A stretch of DNA of 64,000 nucleotides, taken from the NCBI GenBank assembly GCA_963789515.1, contig CAWBKW010000002.1, positions 992,001 to 1,056,000 of the forward strand, in the 5' to 3' direction. A program made the translations under genes and the position numbers. Of the stretch, positions 19,232 to 28,472 are shown piece after piece (positions within the stretch are counted from its first letter, which is position 1; every line of letters begins with the position of its first letter). The DNA is from JBAXEO01 sp963789515 (lineage in GTDB: Bacteria > Actinomycetota > Coriobacteriia > Anaerosomatales > JAAXUF01). The notes beneath the pieces are model-generated. The model did not search any database. It was not told the DNA's origin and saw only the letters and a list, made by a program, of their open reading frames with translations.

Positions 19232-21864
19232 GCAGGGTCCTTTCGCGGGTCGATGAGCCCTGCACGTCCGGCGATCCGCTTGAGATTCGCGAGCTCTGCG
19301 CTGCGGCCGACCGCACGACCGTCCAAGCGGTCGTCCAAGGCTCGCGCCAGTATAGCCGAGAAGGCCTCCGACGGCGTCGCACCGAGAGCGATGAGATCCG
19401 AACCCGAGACGGCCATCCGCGTACCCGCGAGCACGCGCACGAAGCGATCGATCCGGTCTCGAGCGCCATCGTTCCCGCGCGCCCACAGATTCGCGATCGC
19501 CTCGGCGGACAGCGAGCTCAGCAAACGGTAGAGCCTGCTGTCACGCATCCCTCTTCGGTCCTGGAGTTGCGCCAGCACCCGAGGGCCGCGCTCCGCGAGC
19601 GTGATGGCCGTGTCAGCGTACTCCTTGCCGAACCGGAAGTGGCGAAGCCAGCGCTCCGTCTCTACCCTGCTACGGCCCGCGGACAGTGCCGCGACGAGCG
19701 CGACTCGCTCCTTAGGTGGCCGGGCGAAGAGCCCGCCGACCTCGCCGAGCGCTTGCTCGACCGCACGGACCGCGCCGGGTAGCTCGGCCGCGCCGGCGCC
19801 TTCAGGCAGAAGCTGGGCGAGTGCCCCGATGCGGTCGAGCCGCTCGAGTGCGCTCGCCGGCGATTCCTCCGCGAGAATGCCGAGGAGTTCTTCTCTCAGG
19901 CGCGCTCCCGAGACCTCGGAGAGCATGTCGAGCTCCACGGCGCGACGCGCCTGGCCCTCGGTGCCCGGATCCATCGAGAAGCCGTAGCGCTCCTCGAACC
20001 GGACGGCACGCAGTATGCGCGTCGGATCGTCGATGAACGAAAGGCCGTGCAGGACGCGGACAACGCCGGACTCGAGGTCCCTGAGCCCACCGAACGGATC
20101 GGCGATAGCCCCGAAGCAGGAGGGCTCGAGGCAGGCGGCCATCGCGTTCATGGTGAAGTCGCGCCGGAACAGGTCCTGTCGCAGCGAGGAACGTTCGACT
20201 GTCGGAAGGGCGCCGGGTCGCACGTAGTACTCGGTGCGGGCGCTCGTCACGTCCACGTGGAACTCCCTGCTCACCACGAGCACCGCAGTCCCGAATCGCC
20301 GGTGTATCTTGACCGGAACGCCGTTAAGCTCCCCGAAGGCCTGAGCGAAGGCGACCCCATCGCCCTCGACCACGACATCCACATCGAGGTTCGGCCGCCC
20401 GAGGAGCATGTCGCGGACGAAACCGCCCACCGCATGCGCCCGCTCTCCCCGCTCGCCGGCGAGCCGGCCCAGCGCCTCGAGGGTCACCGACACCATCTCC
20501 GGCAACAGCAGCCCGACGTTCTCGGCAAAACGGCTCCTGGCGGCCGGATGGACGCCCTGAAGGCCCGCGACCAGGTATCCGTCGCCGTGCTCGGCGCGCA
20601 GGACGTCCTTCCGCGTCACGATGCCCACCATCTGCCCCGCCTCGACGACGGGGAGGCGACCGATTCCGCGACCGGCCATCAACGCCTCGAGCTCGGCCAC
20701 GTCGGCGGAGGGCGCGACGGTGACGATATCGCGCGTCATGAAGCCCGTCACCGGGGCGTGTGCGAGTCCGTGGCGAAGCGCCTTGTCGACGTCCTTGCGA
20801 GTGACCAGCCCGACGAGGGTGCCGTCATCCAGGATCGGCACGCCTCCGTGGCCCCAGTGGGCCATCAACTCGCCTGCCTCGCGCATCGTCGCTACCGGCC
20901 CAAGCGACCGGACGTCCGAACTCATGACGTCCTCAGCCCTGAGCGGCGCCGAAACCTCCGCCTCGAGCGCCTGTCGCACGCGCGCAACGACGTCCGGAAG
21001 GGACACGTCCTTGAACCCCACCGAAGCTGCCTGGTGGTGGCCTCCCCCACCAAGCCGGGCCATCGCTGCGCCGACGTCGACCTCGGAGAGCCGACTGCGA
21101 GCGACCACCTGTGTTCGGTCGGGCATGCGCACGATCGCGATCGCCACCCGATACCCCAGGTCTTCGACGACGTAGTGCGAGAGCACTCCGGCCGAGTCGA
21201 CGTACTCATCCGACGTGGCGACGCCGACGGCGATCTGCTGCCCGTTGACGTCCCACATCTCGAGCGAGGCGGTCAGTTGGGACAGGAGCGCGCGCTGCTC
21301 GGGCTCGAGCGTCCTGGCAAGGAACTGGTTCACGACCTCCAGGTCAGCGCCGCTGGCCATGAGCCACGCCGCCGCCTCCGCGTCGTACGCGGTGGCCCCC
21401 GGGTAGGTGAGCGAACCCGTGTCCTCATGTATGCCGAGCAGCATCACGCTGGCCTCCAGCGGGGTGATCCCGATTCCCCTCTGGCGCAGCTCCGTCGCGA
21501 GGATCGACGTTGTCGCACCGACGGCGACAGACCGATCGTCCGCGTAGTCGATGTCCCCCTCCTGGCGAGGGTGATGATCGTAGACGATCACCTCGACGCC
21601 GGGCCGTCGAACGACATCACCCAACTCCCCGACGCGGTCCGGATCTCGCGTATCGACCATCACCACGCGATCGACCGTCTCGAAGGCCAGCCCCTTCAGG
21701 TCGACGAAGTCGAAGAACTCCTCGTGGAGATTGTGAAACATCCTCACATTGGCGTTCTGACTGCCGAGGAAGACTCCCTTGGCACCGGGGAAGAGCTTCG
21801 TCGCCGCGACCGTCGAGGCGTACGCATCGAAGTCGGGATTCGCATGACCGACGACGATCTGCAT
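19228..21864 (-). CDS. DHH-CBS-CBS-tRNA nucleotidyltransferase/poly(A) polymerase fusion
   Basis: An 878-residue protein. The N-terminus is a DHH phosphoesterase domain (GHANPDFDAYAST, YDHHPR; about 1-310) with a DHHA1 end (GGGGHHQAASVGF). Two CBS domains follow (about 315-440). The C-terminus is a class II tRNA nucleotidyltransferase domain with GGFVRDMLLG, DVDVVVEG, RRDFTMNAMA and DPTRILRAVRFEERYGF (about 465-878). Proteins of this build add A or CCA ends to tRNA; the CBS pair suggests control by adenine nucleotides. The DHH part may act in nanoRNA or cyclic-nucleotide turnover. Whether it adds CC, A or CCA cannot be read from sequence. Confidence 0.93.
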   Translation of the reverse strand: MQIVVGHANPDFDAYASTVAATKLFPGAKGVFLGSQNANVRMFHNLHEEFFDFVDLKGLAFETVDRVVMVDTRDPDRVGELGDVVRRPGVEVIVYDHHPRQEGDIDYADDRSVAVGATTSILATELRQRGIGITPLEASVMLLGIHEDTGSLTYPGATAYDAEAAAWLMASGADLEVVNQFLARTLEPEQRALLSQLTASLEMWDVNGQQIAVGVATSDEYVDSAGVLSHYVVEDLGYRVAIAIVRMPDRTQVVARSRLSEVDVGAAMARLGGGGHHQAASVGFKDVSLPDVVARVRQALEAEVSAPLRAEDVMSSDVRSLGPVATMREAGELMAHWGHGGVPILDDGTLVGLVTRKDVDKALRHGLAHAPVTGFMTRDIVTVAPSADVAELEALMAGRGIGRLPVVEAGQMVGIVTRKDVLRAEHGDGYLVAGLQGVHPAARSRFAENVGLLLPEMVSVTLEALGRLAGERGERAHAVGGFVRDMLLGRPNLDVDVVVEGDGVAFAQAFGELNGVPVKIHRRFGTAVLVVSREFHVDVTSARTEYYVRPGALPTVERSSLRQDLFRRDFTMNAMAACLEPSCFGAIADPFGGLRDLESGVVRVLHGLSFIDDPTRILRAVRFEERYGFSMDPGTEGQARRAVELDMLSEVSGARLREELLGILAEESPASALERLDRIGALAQLLPEGAGAAELPGAVRAVEQALGEVGGLFARPPKERVALVAALSAGRSRVETERWLRHFRFGKEYADTAITLAERGPRVLAQLQDRRGMRDSRLYRLLSSLSAEAIANLWARGNDGARDRIDRFVRVLAGTRMAVSGSDLIALGATPSEAFSAILARALDDRLDGRAVGRSAELANLKRIAGRAGLIDPRKDPA

Positions 21865-21887
21865 CGCGCCCTCCCTCGCCCGGTCTG

Positions 21888-23195
21888 CTACAGCTCGTGG
21901 AACAACGGCACGGGTGTCACCGGCTCGGACCCGAAGTGCAGCGAACGCCGGAACCGTTCCTCCCCCGCGTCGAGCAGCGAGTCATCGGCGGCGTACATCG
22001 TGCACAGCAGGTCCCCGGGGGCCACTCGGTCGCCGATCCTGACCGCGAGCACCAGCCCGGCGCCCGGGTCGATCGCGTCTCCCACGTGCTCCCTCCCGGC
22101 GCCCAAGACCATCGCCGAGCGGCCCACGCCCTCGGAATCGAACCGGGCCACGTAGCCCGCCTCACCGGCCCTGATCGCGCGAACGGCGCCTGAGCGCGGG
22201 AGCAGCGACGGGTCGTCTGCGACCCGCGGGTCGCCGCCCTGCGCCGCGACCCACTCCCGGAAGCGTTCGAGTGCCGACCCCGAGGCGATCGCCTCGGCGA
22301 GTAGCCCGCGGGCCTGCGTCTCGTTCTCGGCACGCTCGCCGAGCACGAGCATGCGAGCGCCGAACGCCATGCACAGCTCCGTGAGCGCCTCAGGCCCCTG
22401 CCCACGAAGCGTCTCGATCGCCTCGGTGACTTCGAGCGCGTTGCCGACCGCCATGCCGAGCGGCTGGTCCATGTCGCTCATGAGGCACACCACGCGCCGC
22501 CCGAGCGCCTCGCCAACGGCGGTCAGTTCGTGCGCGAGCTGGCGGGCCTCGGCTTCCGTCTTCATGAAGGCGCCGGAACCGACCTTCACGTCGAGTACGA
22601 TCGCGTCAGCACCGCCGGCGATCTTCTTGGAGATGATCGAGCCGACGATCAGCGGAATGGACGGGACGGTCCCGGTGACGTCGCGCAGCGCGTAGATCTT
22701 CTTGTCAGCCGGGTCGATGCGCGGGGACTGCGCGACGACCGCGATGCCGATGCGCCTGACCTGCTCGAGGAACTCCTCCGGGGTCAACTCGACGCGAAAG
22801 CCCGGGATCGCCTCGAGTTTGTCCAGCGTTCCGCCGGTGTGTCCGAGCCCTCGGCCACTCATCTTGGCGACGGGCACCCCGCACGCCGAGACGAGCGGCG
22901 CGAGCACCAGCGTGGTGGTGTCGGCCACGCCGCCGGTGGAGTGCTTGTCCACCTTGATGCCGGGAATCGAGGACAGGTCGATGACATCGCCCGAGCGCAC
23001 CATCGCTTCGGTCATCGCGACGGTCTCCTCGGCGGAGAGCCCGCGGAGGAGCGCGGCCATCAACCAGGCCGACATCTGGTAGTCGGGCATCTCGCCGACG
23101 GTGTAGCCATCGACGATCCGTGTGATCTCGGCCGCCGTGTGCTCGTGACCGTCGCGCTTGCGCTCGATGAGCTCTTCGAAGCTTGCCGCCGTCAT
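21888..23195 (-). CDS. deoA: Pyrimidine-nucleoside phosphorylase / thymidine phosphorylase
   Basis: Phosphorolyses thymidine or uridine to base and (deoxy)ribose 1-phosphate. The start at ATG 23193-23195 overlaps the deoB stop as ATGA and gives 435 residues; the open frame upstream is ignored. Landmarks are the family signature KMSGRGLGHTGGTLDKLE, KHSTGGVADTTTLVLAPLV and the C-terminal domain GDRVAPGDLLCTMYA. With deoB next door it feeds ribose phosphates to central metabolism. Confidence 0.95.
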   Translation of the reverse strand: MTAASFEELIERKRDGHEHTAAEITRIVDGYTVGEMPDYQMSAWLMAALLRGLSAEETVAMTEAMVRSGDVIDLSSIPGIKVDKHSTGGVADTTTLVLAPLVSACGVPVAKMSGRGLGHTGGTLDKLEAIPGFRVELTPEEFLEQVRRIGIAVVAQSPRIDPADKKIYALRDVTGTVPSIPLIVGSIISKKIAGGADAIVLDVKVGSGAFMKTEAEARQLAHELTAVGEALGRRVVCLMSDMDQPLGMAVGNALEVTEAIETLRGQGPEALTELCMAFGARMLVLGERAENETQARGLLAEAIASGSALERFREWVAAQGGDPRVADDPSLLPRSGAVRAIRAGEAGYVARFDSEGVGRSAMVLGAGREHVGDAIDPGAGLVLAVRIGDRVAPGDLLCTMYAADDSLLDAGEERFRRSLHFGSEPVTPVPLFHEL

Positions 23196-24361
23196 GCGCC
23201 ACGCACCGCCGAGAGGAACGACGTGCCGCGCTCGCAGGCGCCGCCCAAGCCGTAGAAGTCGAGAACCGTCTCCCCGATGTCGCTGAAGGTGCAGCGTATC
23301 CCGAGGTCCACTCCTCGGTCGTGCCCCTTCAGGTAGGCGATGAGCGGTGTGTATTCCCGGCTGTGATCGGTGGATGGCGTGGTCGGGTCGCACCCGTGGT
23401 CGGCGGTGATGATCAGCAGGTCGCCGTCGATCATCGCATCGAGCAGCTCGGGAATCCGGGCGTCGACCGCCTCGAGCCCCTTCGCGTAGCCTTGCACATC
23501 GTTGCGGTGACCCCAGACCATGTCGAAGTCCACCAGGTTCGCGAAGACGAACCCGGGGTCATCGCCGGCGATTCGCTCGATGAGGTGGTCGACCCCGTTC
23601 ATGTTGTCCGTCGAATGCGGTGATTCGCAGATGCCGCGCCATGCGAAGATCTCGCCGATCTTGCCGATCCCGTAGCTCGGGATGCCCGCGTCCTCGAGCC
23701 GGTCAAGCACGGTCGGCTCGGATGGTTCGAGCGCGAAATCCCTCCTGCGGTGGGTACGCGTGTAGAGCCCGCTGCCGTCGGGGCCGATGAACGGTCGCGC
23801 GATGATCCTTCCCACGGCGTGCTCGCCGACAAGAACGCGCGTCCGAGCGATGGAGCAGATCTCGTAGAGCCGTTCGATCGGGATGACGTCCTCGTGCGCC
23901 GCGATCTGGAAGACACTGTCGGCGCTCGTGTAGATGATCGGCTTGCCCGTGGCGACGTGCGCGTCACCGAGTTCCTGGATGATCTCCGTTCCGCTTGCGG
24001 CGTAGTTGCCGAGCCACCCCAGGCCGGTGTCGTGCGTGAACGCATCCAAGACCTCTGCGGGGAAGCCATCCGGATAGGTCGGGAACGCCGAGGTGAGTTG
24101 CAGCCCCATCATCTCCCAGTGTCCGGTGGTGGTGTCCTTGCCGGCTGAGGCCTCGGCGTTCTTGCCCCACGAGGCTATGGGTGTCTCGACGGGTGGCACG
24201 CCGGTGACTTCGGTGATGTTGCCCAGTCCCATCTGTCCCAGATGGGGCATGTCGAGTCCGCCGGCTGCCGCAGCGGTGTTGCCGAGCGTGTTGGAGCCCG
24301 CATCTCCGTAGCTCGCCGCATCGGGTAGCGCACCCACCCCGACGCTGTCGAGCACGAGCAC
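23192..24361 (-). CDS. deoB: Phosphopentomutase (5' end probably frameshifted)
   Basis: Converts (deoxy)ribose 1-phosphate to 5-phosphate. The frame opens with LVLDSVGVGALPDA, directly at the metal-binding Asp, and ends with the family motif TADHGCDPTTPSTDHSREYTP. The usual residues before the first motif are missing. An ATG at 24387-24389 lies one frame away; removing one C from a CCCC run joins it in frame as MVTPRTRAIVLVLD. That gives a normal N-terminus starting 3 nt after the pilB stop. I list the intact frame from the GTG at 24359-24361 and regard 24389 as the likely true start. Confidence 0.92.
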   Translation of the reverse strand: MLVLDSVGVGALPDAASYGDAGSNTLGNTAAAAGGLDMPHLGQMGLGNITEVTGVPPVETPIASWGKNAEASAGKDTTTGHWEMMGLQLTSAFPTYPDGFPAEVLDAFTHDTGLGWLGNYAASGTEIIQELGDAHVATGKPIIYTSADSVFQIAAHEDVIPIERLYEICSIARTRVLVGEHAVGRIIARPFIGPDGSGLYTRTHRRRDFALEPSEPTVLDRLEDAGIPSYGIGKIGEIFAWRGICESPHSTDNMNGVDHLIERIAGDDPGFVFANLVDFDMVWGHRNDVQGYAKGLEAVDARIPELLDAMIDGDLLIITADHGCDPTTPSTDHSREYTPLIAYLKGHDRGVDLGIRCTFSDIGETVLDFYGLGGACERGTSFLSAVRGA

Positions 24362-24391
24362 GATCGCGCGGGGTTCTCGGCGTGACCATCG

Positions 24392-26068
24392 CTACACCAC
24401 CGTCCTGTCGACTTCTCTGAGGCTGGTGAGGCCCGCTGCGACCTTGTCGAGCGCATCCCGGCGCAGGGTCACCATGCCCTTCTGGATGGCGAGGGCCCGG
24501 AGTTCCTCAGAGGGAGCGTTCTTCAGGAAGAGGCGGGTCATGTCGTCGTCCATCTCCATGATCTCGAACACGCCGAGCCGGCCGGTGAATCCGGTGCCGC
24601 GACACGCGTCACAGCCCACCGATTCGTAGGTCTTGAGCCCCAGGAGCTCGTAGGCCTCGAACCCGGCTGCACGCAGCCGCTCGTCCGGACACCTTGGCGG
24701 GTCGCTTGCACTTCGGGCACAGCTTGCGCACGAGGCGTTGCGCGACGGCACCCGAGCAGCGCCGAAGAAGTCACGTAGGACTCGACCCCCATGTCGGTGA
24801 TCCGGGTCAGCGCCGAGGGGGCGTCGTTCGTGTGGATCGACGACAGGACCAGGTGGCCGGTGAGCGCGGCGCGGACCGCGATCGAGGCCGTCTCCGGGTC
24901 GCGGACCTCTCCGACCATGACCACGTCGGGATCGAACCGCAGGGCCGTGCGCAGCCCCGCGGCGAACGTGAGCGCCACACGCGGGTTGACGGCGACCTGA
25001 GAGAGACCGGACATGCGGTACTCGATCGGATCCTCGATGGTGATGATCTTGCGGGTGGGTTCGTTGATGCTCTGCAGCGCCGCGTAGAGCGTCGTGGTCT
25101 TGCCGGATCCCGTGGGACCCGCGATCAGGACGCAACCATAGGGCTTGTGCAGCATTCTCACGAACTTGGCGAGGTTGTCGGCCGACAGACCGAGGTCGTC
25201 GATGGAGTGGAACGAGACGCCGCTGTTCAGCACGCGGATGACGATTCCCTCGCCCAGCGGCGTCGGCAGCGTCGCCACCCGCAGGTCGAGCGGTTCTCCG
25301 TCGATCCGCAGGGCGATCCTGCCGTCTTGCGGCCTCCGCCGCTCGGTGATGTCCATGTCGGCCATGACCTTGATGCGGCTCGTGAGCCCGGCCTGCGCGT
25401 TCTTGGGCAGCGAGGCGACATCCTGCAGTACGCCGTCGATGCGGTAGCGCACCCGCACGCGGTCCTCCTCCGGCTCGAAGTGGATGTCACTGGCGCGATC
25501 TGCCACTGCCTCGCGGAGCAGCTGGTTGACGATGCGGACGATCGGGACATCGCCTTCGATCTCCGCCTGCGGCGAAATCCTCCGCCTCCTCGACCACCCC
25601 GCCCTCGGCTTGCTCGAGCTGCTGGAGGGTGTCGGAAGCAACGGAGTACTTCTCGATCGCGTAGAGGACCTGACTCGCCGATGCGACCACGGGATCGACC
25701 TTGTATCCCGTCCTGAGCTCGGTCTCGTCTATCGCCTCGACGTCGAGGGGGTCTGACATGGCGAGCATGAGCCTGCCGCTGGCGAAGCCGATCGGGATGA
25801 CCCCGCGCAGCCGTGCCATCCGCCACGGAAGGAGCACGACCGCTCCCCGGTCGATCTCGACGGATGCCAGATTGACGTGCAGGAGCCCCTTCTGTTGGGC
25901 GAGCGCCTCGGCGATCTGGTCCTCAGTCACGACCAGATCGCGCGCAAGCACCTCGCCCAGCTTGCCGCCGGACTCGGCCTGCTTGGCGAGGGCGACATCC
26001 AGTTGCTCCTCGGTTATCAGGCCGATGCGGACCAGCAGCGCGCCCATCTTCTCGCGGGAGTACTCCAC
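24392..26068 (-). CDS. pilB: Type IV pilus/type II secretion assembly ATPase PilB/GspE (frame interrupted)
   Basis: Hexameric ATPase that powers pilus or pseudopilus extension. The GTG at 26066-26068 follows a perfect AGGAGG. An N-terminal MshEN/T2SSE domain (MGALLVRIGLITEEQL, LARDLVVTEDQIAEALA) is in one frame. The motor domain with Walker A GPTGSGKTTTLYAAL, Asp box and Walker B VGEVRDPETA is in a second. A zinc tetracysteine (CPKCK plus CDACRGTG) spans two more frame changes. Breaks fall near 25,575, 24,757 and 24,690, so at least three indels are present. No other pilus genes are nearby. Confidence 0.88.
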
Positions 26069-26111
26069 GCGTCCTCCTAGTTCGTGCGCCGAACGGATGC
26101 CTGCAGTGAGA

Positions 26112-26396
26112 CTATGCCCGGGCGCGAACGCCGGAGAGCACCCACTCCACAAGGAGCACCGCTACGATGGTGAGCGCCGTCGTGACTTCGAAACTGCCAC
26201 TGTAGGGCGTCTTGATCGCCGCGACTCCGAACGGGAGGATGAGCGGATTGGACAGGACGATGACGGTCTGTCCCCACCCCTGCGCGGCGAGCTGACCGAA
26301 GAACACGACGCAGAGCCGCACCGTCAGGACGATCGCGACCACCACGAGCAGGTCCATGATGATGGTGATGAGCGTGCGAACAGGCTTCGAACTCAC
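26112..26396 (-). CDS. Small membrane protein, YggT-like
   Basis: A 94-residue protein with two hydrophobic helices (about 10-35 and 65-88) separated by a loop containing NPLILPFGVAAIKTPYSGSFE. The double-helix layout with a PLILPF-type loop resembles YggT family membrane proteins, but the match is weak and no function can be given. It lies between pilB and the FlgM-like gene, all minus strand. Confidence 0.6.
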   Translation of the reverse strand: MSSKPVRTLITIIMDLLVVVAIVLTVRLCVVFFGQLAAQGWGQTVIVLSNPLILPFGVAAIKTPYSGSFEVTTALTIVAVLLVEWVLSGVRARA

Positions 26397-26481
26397 GTGT
26401 ACCCTCCCCAGAAGGACGTGTCAGACGACACGTCGATTATGGGGCTTGGAACGGGCAGCGCGCCAGCCGGGTTCGGCCCGC

Positions 26482-26733
26482 TCAGCGGAGCCCTTCACAG
26501 ATCGCCCGCGCGATGATCTTCTCGGCGATCTGCTCTGACCCGGGGACACCGGTCGAAAGACGCTCCTTGGCCTCCTCGACCCGGTCGGGTCGCATCTCCG
26601 GAGTGGATTCGACGATGAGAATGATCTCCCTCATCAGCTCCGGCGGAACCGCGGGGTAGGCGTGGTGAGTCCATGCCACGGGCGGTTCTACGTAGCGGGC
26701 CGCAAGAAGGGCTTGTTGCTCTGAGATGATCAT
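26482..26733 (-). CDS. FlgM-like anti-sigma factor domain protein
   Basis: About 83 residues from the ATG at 26731-26733. The C-terminal part, MRPDRVEEAKERLSTGVPGS followed by EQIAEKIIARAI, resembles the FlgM C-terminus (anti-sigma-28: R-x-x-K/R-V-x-x-x-K-x-x-I-x-x-G-x-Y-x-V-x-x-x-x-x-A-x-K-L), with GVPGSEQ in place of GxYxVDxE. No flagellar gene is in the window, so it may regulate another sigma factor or be a remnant. The frame is open for 62 more codons upstream, through a palindrome and hairpins, so the start is uncertain. I chose the ATG that leaves those structures untranslated. Confidence 0.6.
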   Translation of the reverse strand: MIISEQQALLAARYVEPPVAWTHHAYPAVPPELMREIILIVESTPEMRPDRVEEAKERLSTGVPGSEQIAEKIIARAICEGLR

Positions 26734-26797
26734 GTCGATGGCTATCGGCAGCGCTCCGCGGGCGACTTGACGCGGGAATCCGGGCTGCGCCCGTTGT

Positions 26798-26817
26798 ACG
26801 GTGACCCGGGTCACCGT
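26798..26817. promoter_or_regulatory. 20-bp perfect palindrome, possible operator
   Basis: ACGGTGACCCGGGTCACCGT reads identically on both strands and has no loop, as expected for a dimeric repressor site rather than an RNA hairpin. It lies 64 nt upstream of the ATG chosen for the FlgM-like gene. If translation starts further upstream it would fall inside the coding region. The bound protein is unknown. Confidence 0.4.
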
Positions 26818-26836
26818 TGGGCTGCTAGACCCCGGG

Positions 26837-26872
26837 AAAAGGGGGAGCCCCAAGGCCGGCACCTTGAGGCTC
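26837..26872 (-). terminator. Probable intrinsic terminator of the nuo operon
   Basis: On the minus strand an 11-bp stem (26,845-26,855 with 26,862-26,872, one G-U wobble, 6-nt loop) is followed by CCCCCTTTT. It lies about 100 nt after the nuoN stop. A second hairpin just before it (26,883-26,900) has a 7-bp stem closed by a GCGA loop of GNRA type. The T-run is short, so termination may be partial. Confidence 0.5.
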
Positions 26873-26975
26873 AGGGGTAAGGGTTGCATTCGCATGCAAC
26901 TCGCAACAGAGCGTATCACCGCGGATTGTGCTGTGCAAGGGGCGCCTCAAACCTCCACGGAACCGACACACCGGT

Positions 26976-28472
26976 CTATCGGAAGGCGAAGGGAAGCACG
27001 ATCGCGGACACTCCGAGAAAGAGCGGCACCAACCCGAGAAGCACCACCGCGAGCGCCACCGCCGCCACGGCTCGCGCCGCACTGCGCGGGCCGGCCGGGC
27101 GCACGTCGTCCCACTCCGCGTCGCGCGCTGCCGCCGAGTCGGGCTCGGGGTCTCGAAGGTACAGCGCCTGAAGCACGCTGCCGTAGTAGGCCAGCGACAC
27201 CACCGAGCCCAGAATGCCGGCGGCTGCCAGCAGCGCGTACACCCATCCAAGCAGCTGATTGCCGGTGACCAGGAACATGCGTCCTGACGCAGTGATCGCG
27301 CTCGTGAAGACCTCGAACTTGCCCCAGAAGCCGAGCAGAGGAGGGACGCCCGCGAGCGAGATCAGGAGTACCGTCACCGATGCGGCGAGCATCCTGGTGC
27401 GCTGCCCCAACCCCGCAAGGCCGTGAATGCTGCCGTCCCAAGCCGGCAGGGCCTGCCGGAACGCCGTGGCCGCCAGGAAGGTGCCCGTTGTCGCTAACGC
27501 ATACGTTGCGGCGAAGAACACGGCCGTCGCAGGGTCGAGGACGACCACCCCGATGAGCGCGTATCCCGCCTGCGCGACACCCGCGTACCCGAGCATGCGG
27601 GTGTAGGACCGCTGGCGCAGCGCCCCCACGGAACCCACCAGGATCGACAGCCCGGCGATCACGGAAAGCACCACGATGACCCGGTCCTGGAGTGGACCCG
27701 AGGCAACCACCACCATGAACAGCGCGGTCGCGGCCATGGCCCCGAGCTTCGGCCCGGACGCCAGGAAGGCCGCCACCTCGGGCCGAGCGGACTCGTACGC
27801 GTCCGGGGCCCACGCGTGGAACGGCACCAGCGAACTCTTGAACGCCAGCGCCGTCAGAATCAGGAGGACACCCGCAAGTGCGGCCGTCGGCATCGAAGGC
27901 TTCGCCAGCGCGACCGCCAGCTCGCCGTAGGCACCTGATGGGATGAATCCCCCGACCAAGACCGCCAGGCCCATCACCAGGAGACCCGTGGCTATGGCTC
28001 CCTGCACGAAGTACTTGAGGGCGGACTCGTCCGAGCGGCTCGTCTTGGCATCGGCCACGAGTGCGTACCCGGCGGCGGCGGCCGTCTCCAGTGCGACGAG
28101 GAGCATCAACAGGTCGAAACTCTCGGCGACAGCGGCCGATGCAACCGCAGCGAACGCCACCAGGGCGGCCGACGAGCCGCCGCCCGGTCGGCCGCTGAAC
28201 TCGTTCCCGCCGCCCCAGAGCGCGACGGCCGCGAGCACCATGATCAGCCCCGGCACTGTCGAGAACGCGTCGCCCACCAGCAGCACGCCGAAGGCGAGTG
28301 CCCCGGAAACGCTGGAACCGGCCCAGAGCCCAACAGCGCCGGACAGCAGCAACCCGGAGACAGCCGCCGCCACCGCCGCGGAGCGCCGGTCGAAGGCGTC
28401 CAGTCCGAGAGCGACCAGCCCGCCCAACAGCGCGGGACCGAGCTGAAGCGTGATGAGGAGGGCGGATGACAT
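26976..28472 (-). CDS. nuoN: NADH-quinone oxidoreductase subunit N
   Basis: Antiporter-like proton-pumping subunit of the complex I membrane arm. The 498-residue protein is almost entirely hydrophobic helices. It has the discontinuous-helix region SSLVPFHAWAPDAYESA (about residue 225) and ALKYFVQGAIATG (about 155), typical of NuoN. The ATG directly abuts the nuoM stop. It is the last gene of the operon. Confidence 0.95.
   Translation of the reverse strand: MSSALLITLQLGPALLGGLVALGLDAFDRRSAAVAAAVSGLLLSGAVGLWAGSSVSGALAFGVLLVGDAFSTVPGLIMVLAAVALWGGGNEFSGRPGGGSSAALVAFAAVASAAVAESFDLLMLLVALETAAAAGYALVADAKTSRSDESALKYFVQGAIATGLLVMGLAVLVGGFIPSGAYGELAVALAKPSMPTAALAGVLLILTALAFKSSLVPFHAWAPDAYESARPEVAAFLASGPKLGAMAATALFMVVVASGPLQDRVIVVLSVIAGLSILVGSVGALRQRSYTRMLGYAGVAQAGYALIGVVVLDPATAVFFAATYALATTGTFLAATAFRQALPAWDGSIHGLAGLGQRTRMLAASVTVLLISLAGVPPLLGFWGKFEVFTSAITASGRMFLVTGNQLLGWVYALLAAAGILGSVVSLAYYGSVLQALYLRDPEPDSAAARDAEWDDVRPAGPRSAARAVAAVALAVVLLGLVPLFLGVSAIVLPFAFR

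Noticed and set aside
26798..26900. Cyclic di-GMP riboswitch before the FlgM-like gene
   Set aside because: The class I consensus pieces (GCAAACC, GCAAAGCC) are absent on both strands. A terminator plus palindrome explains the structure better.
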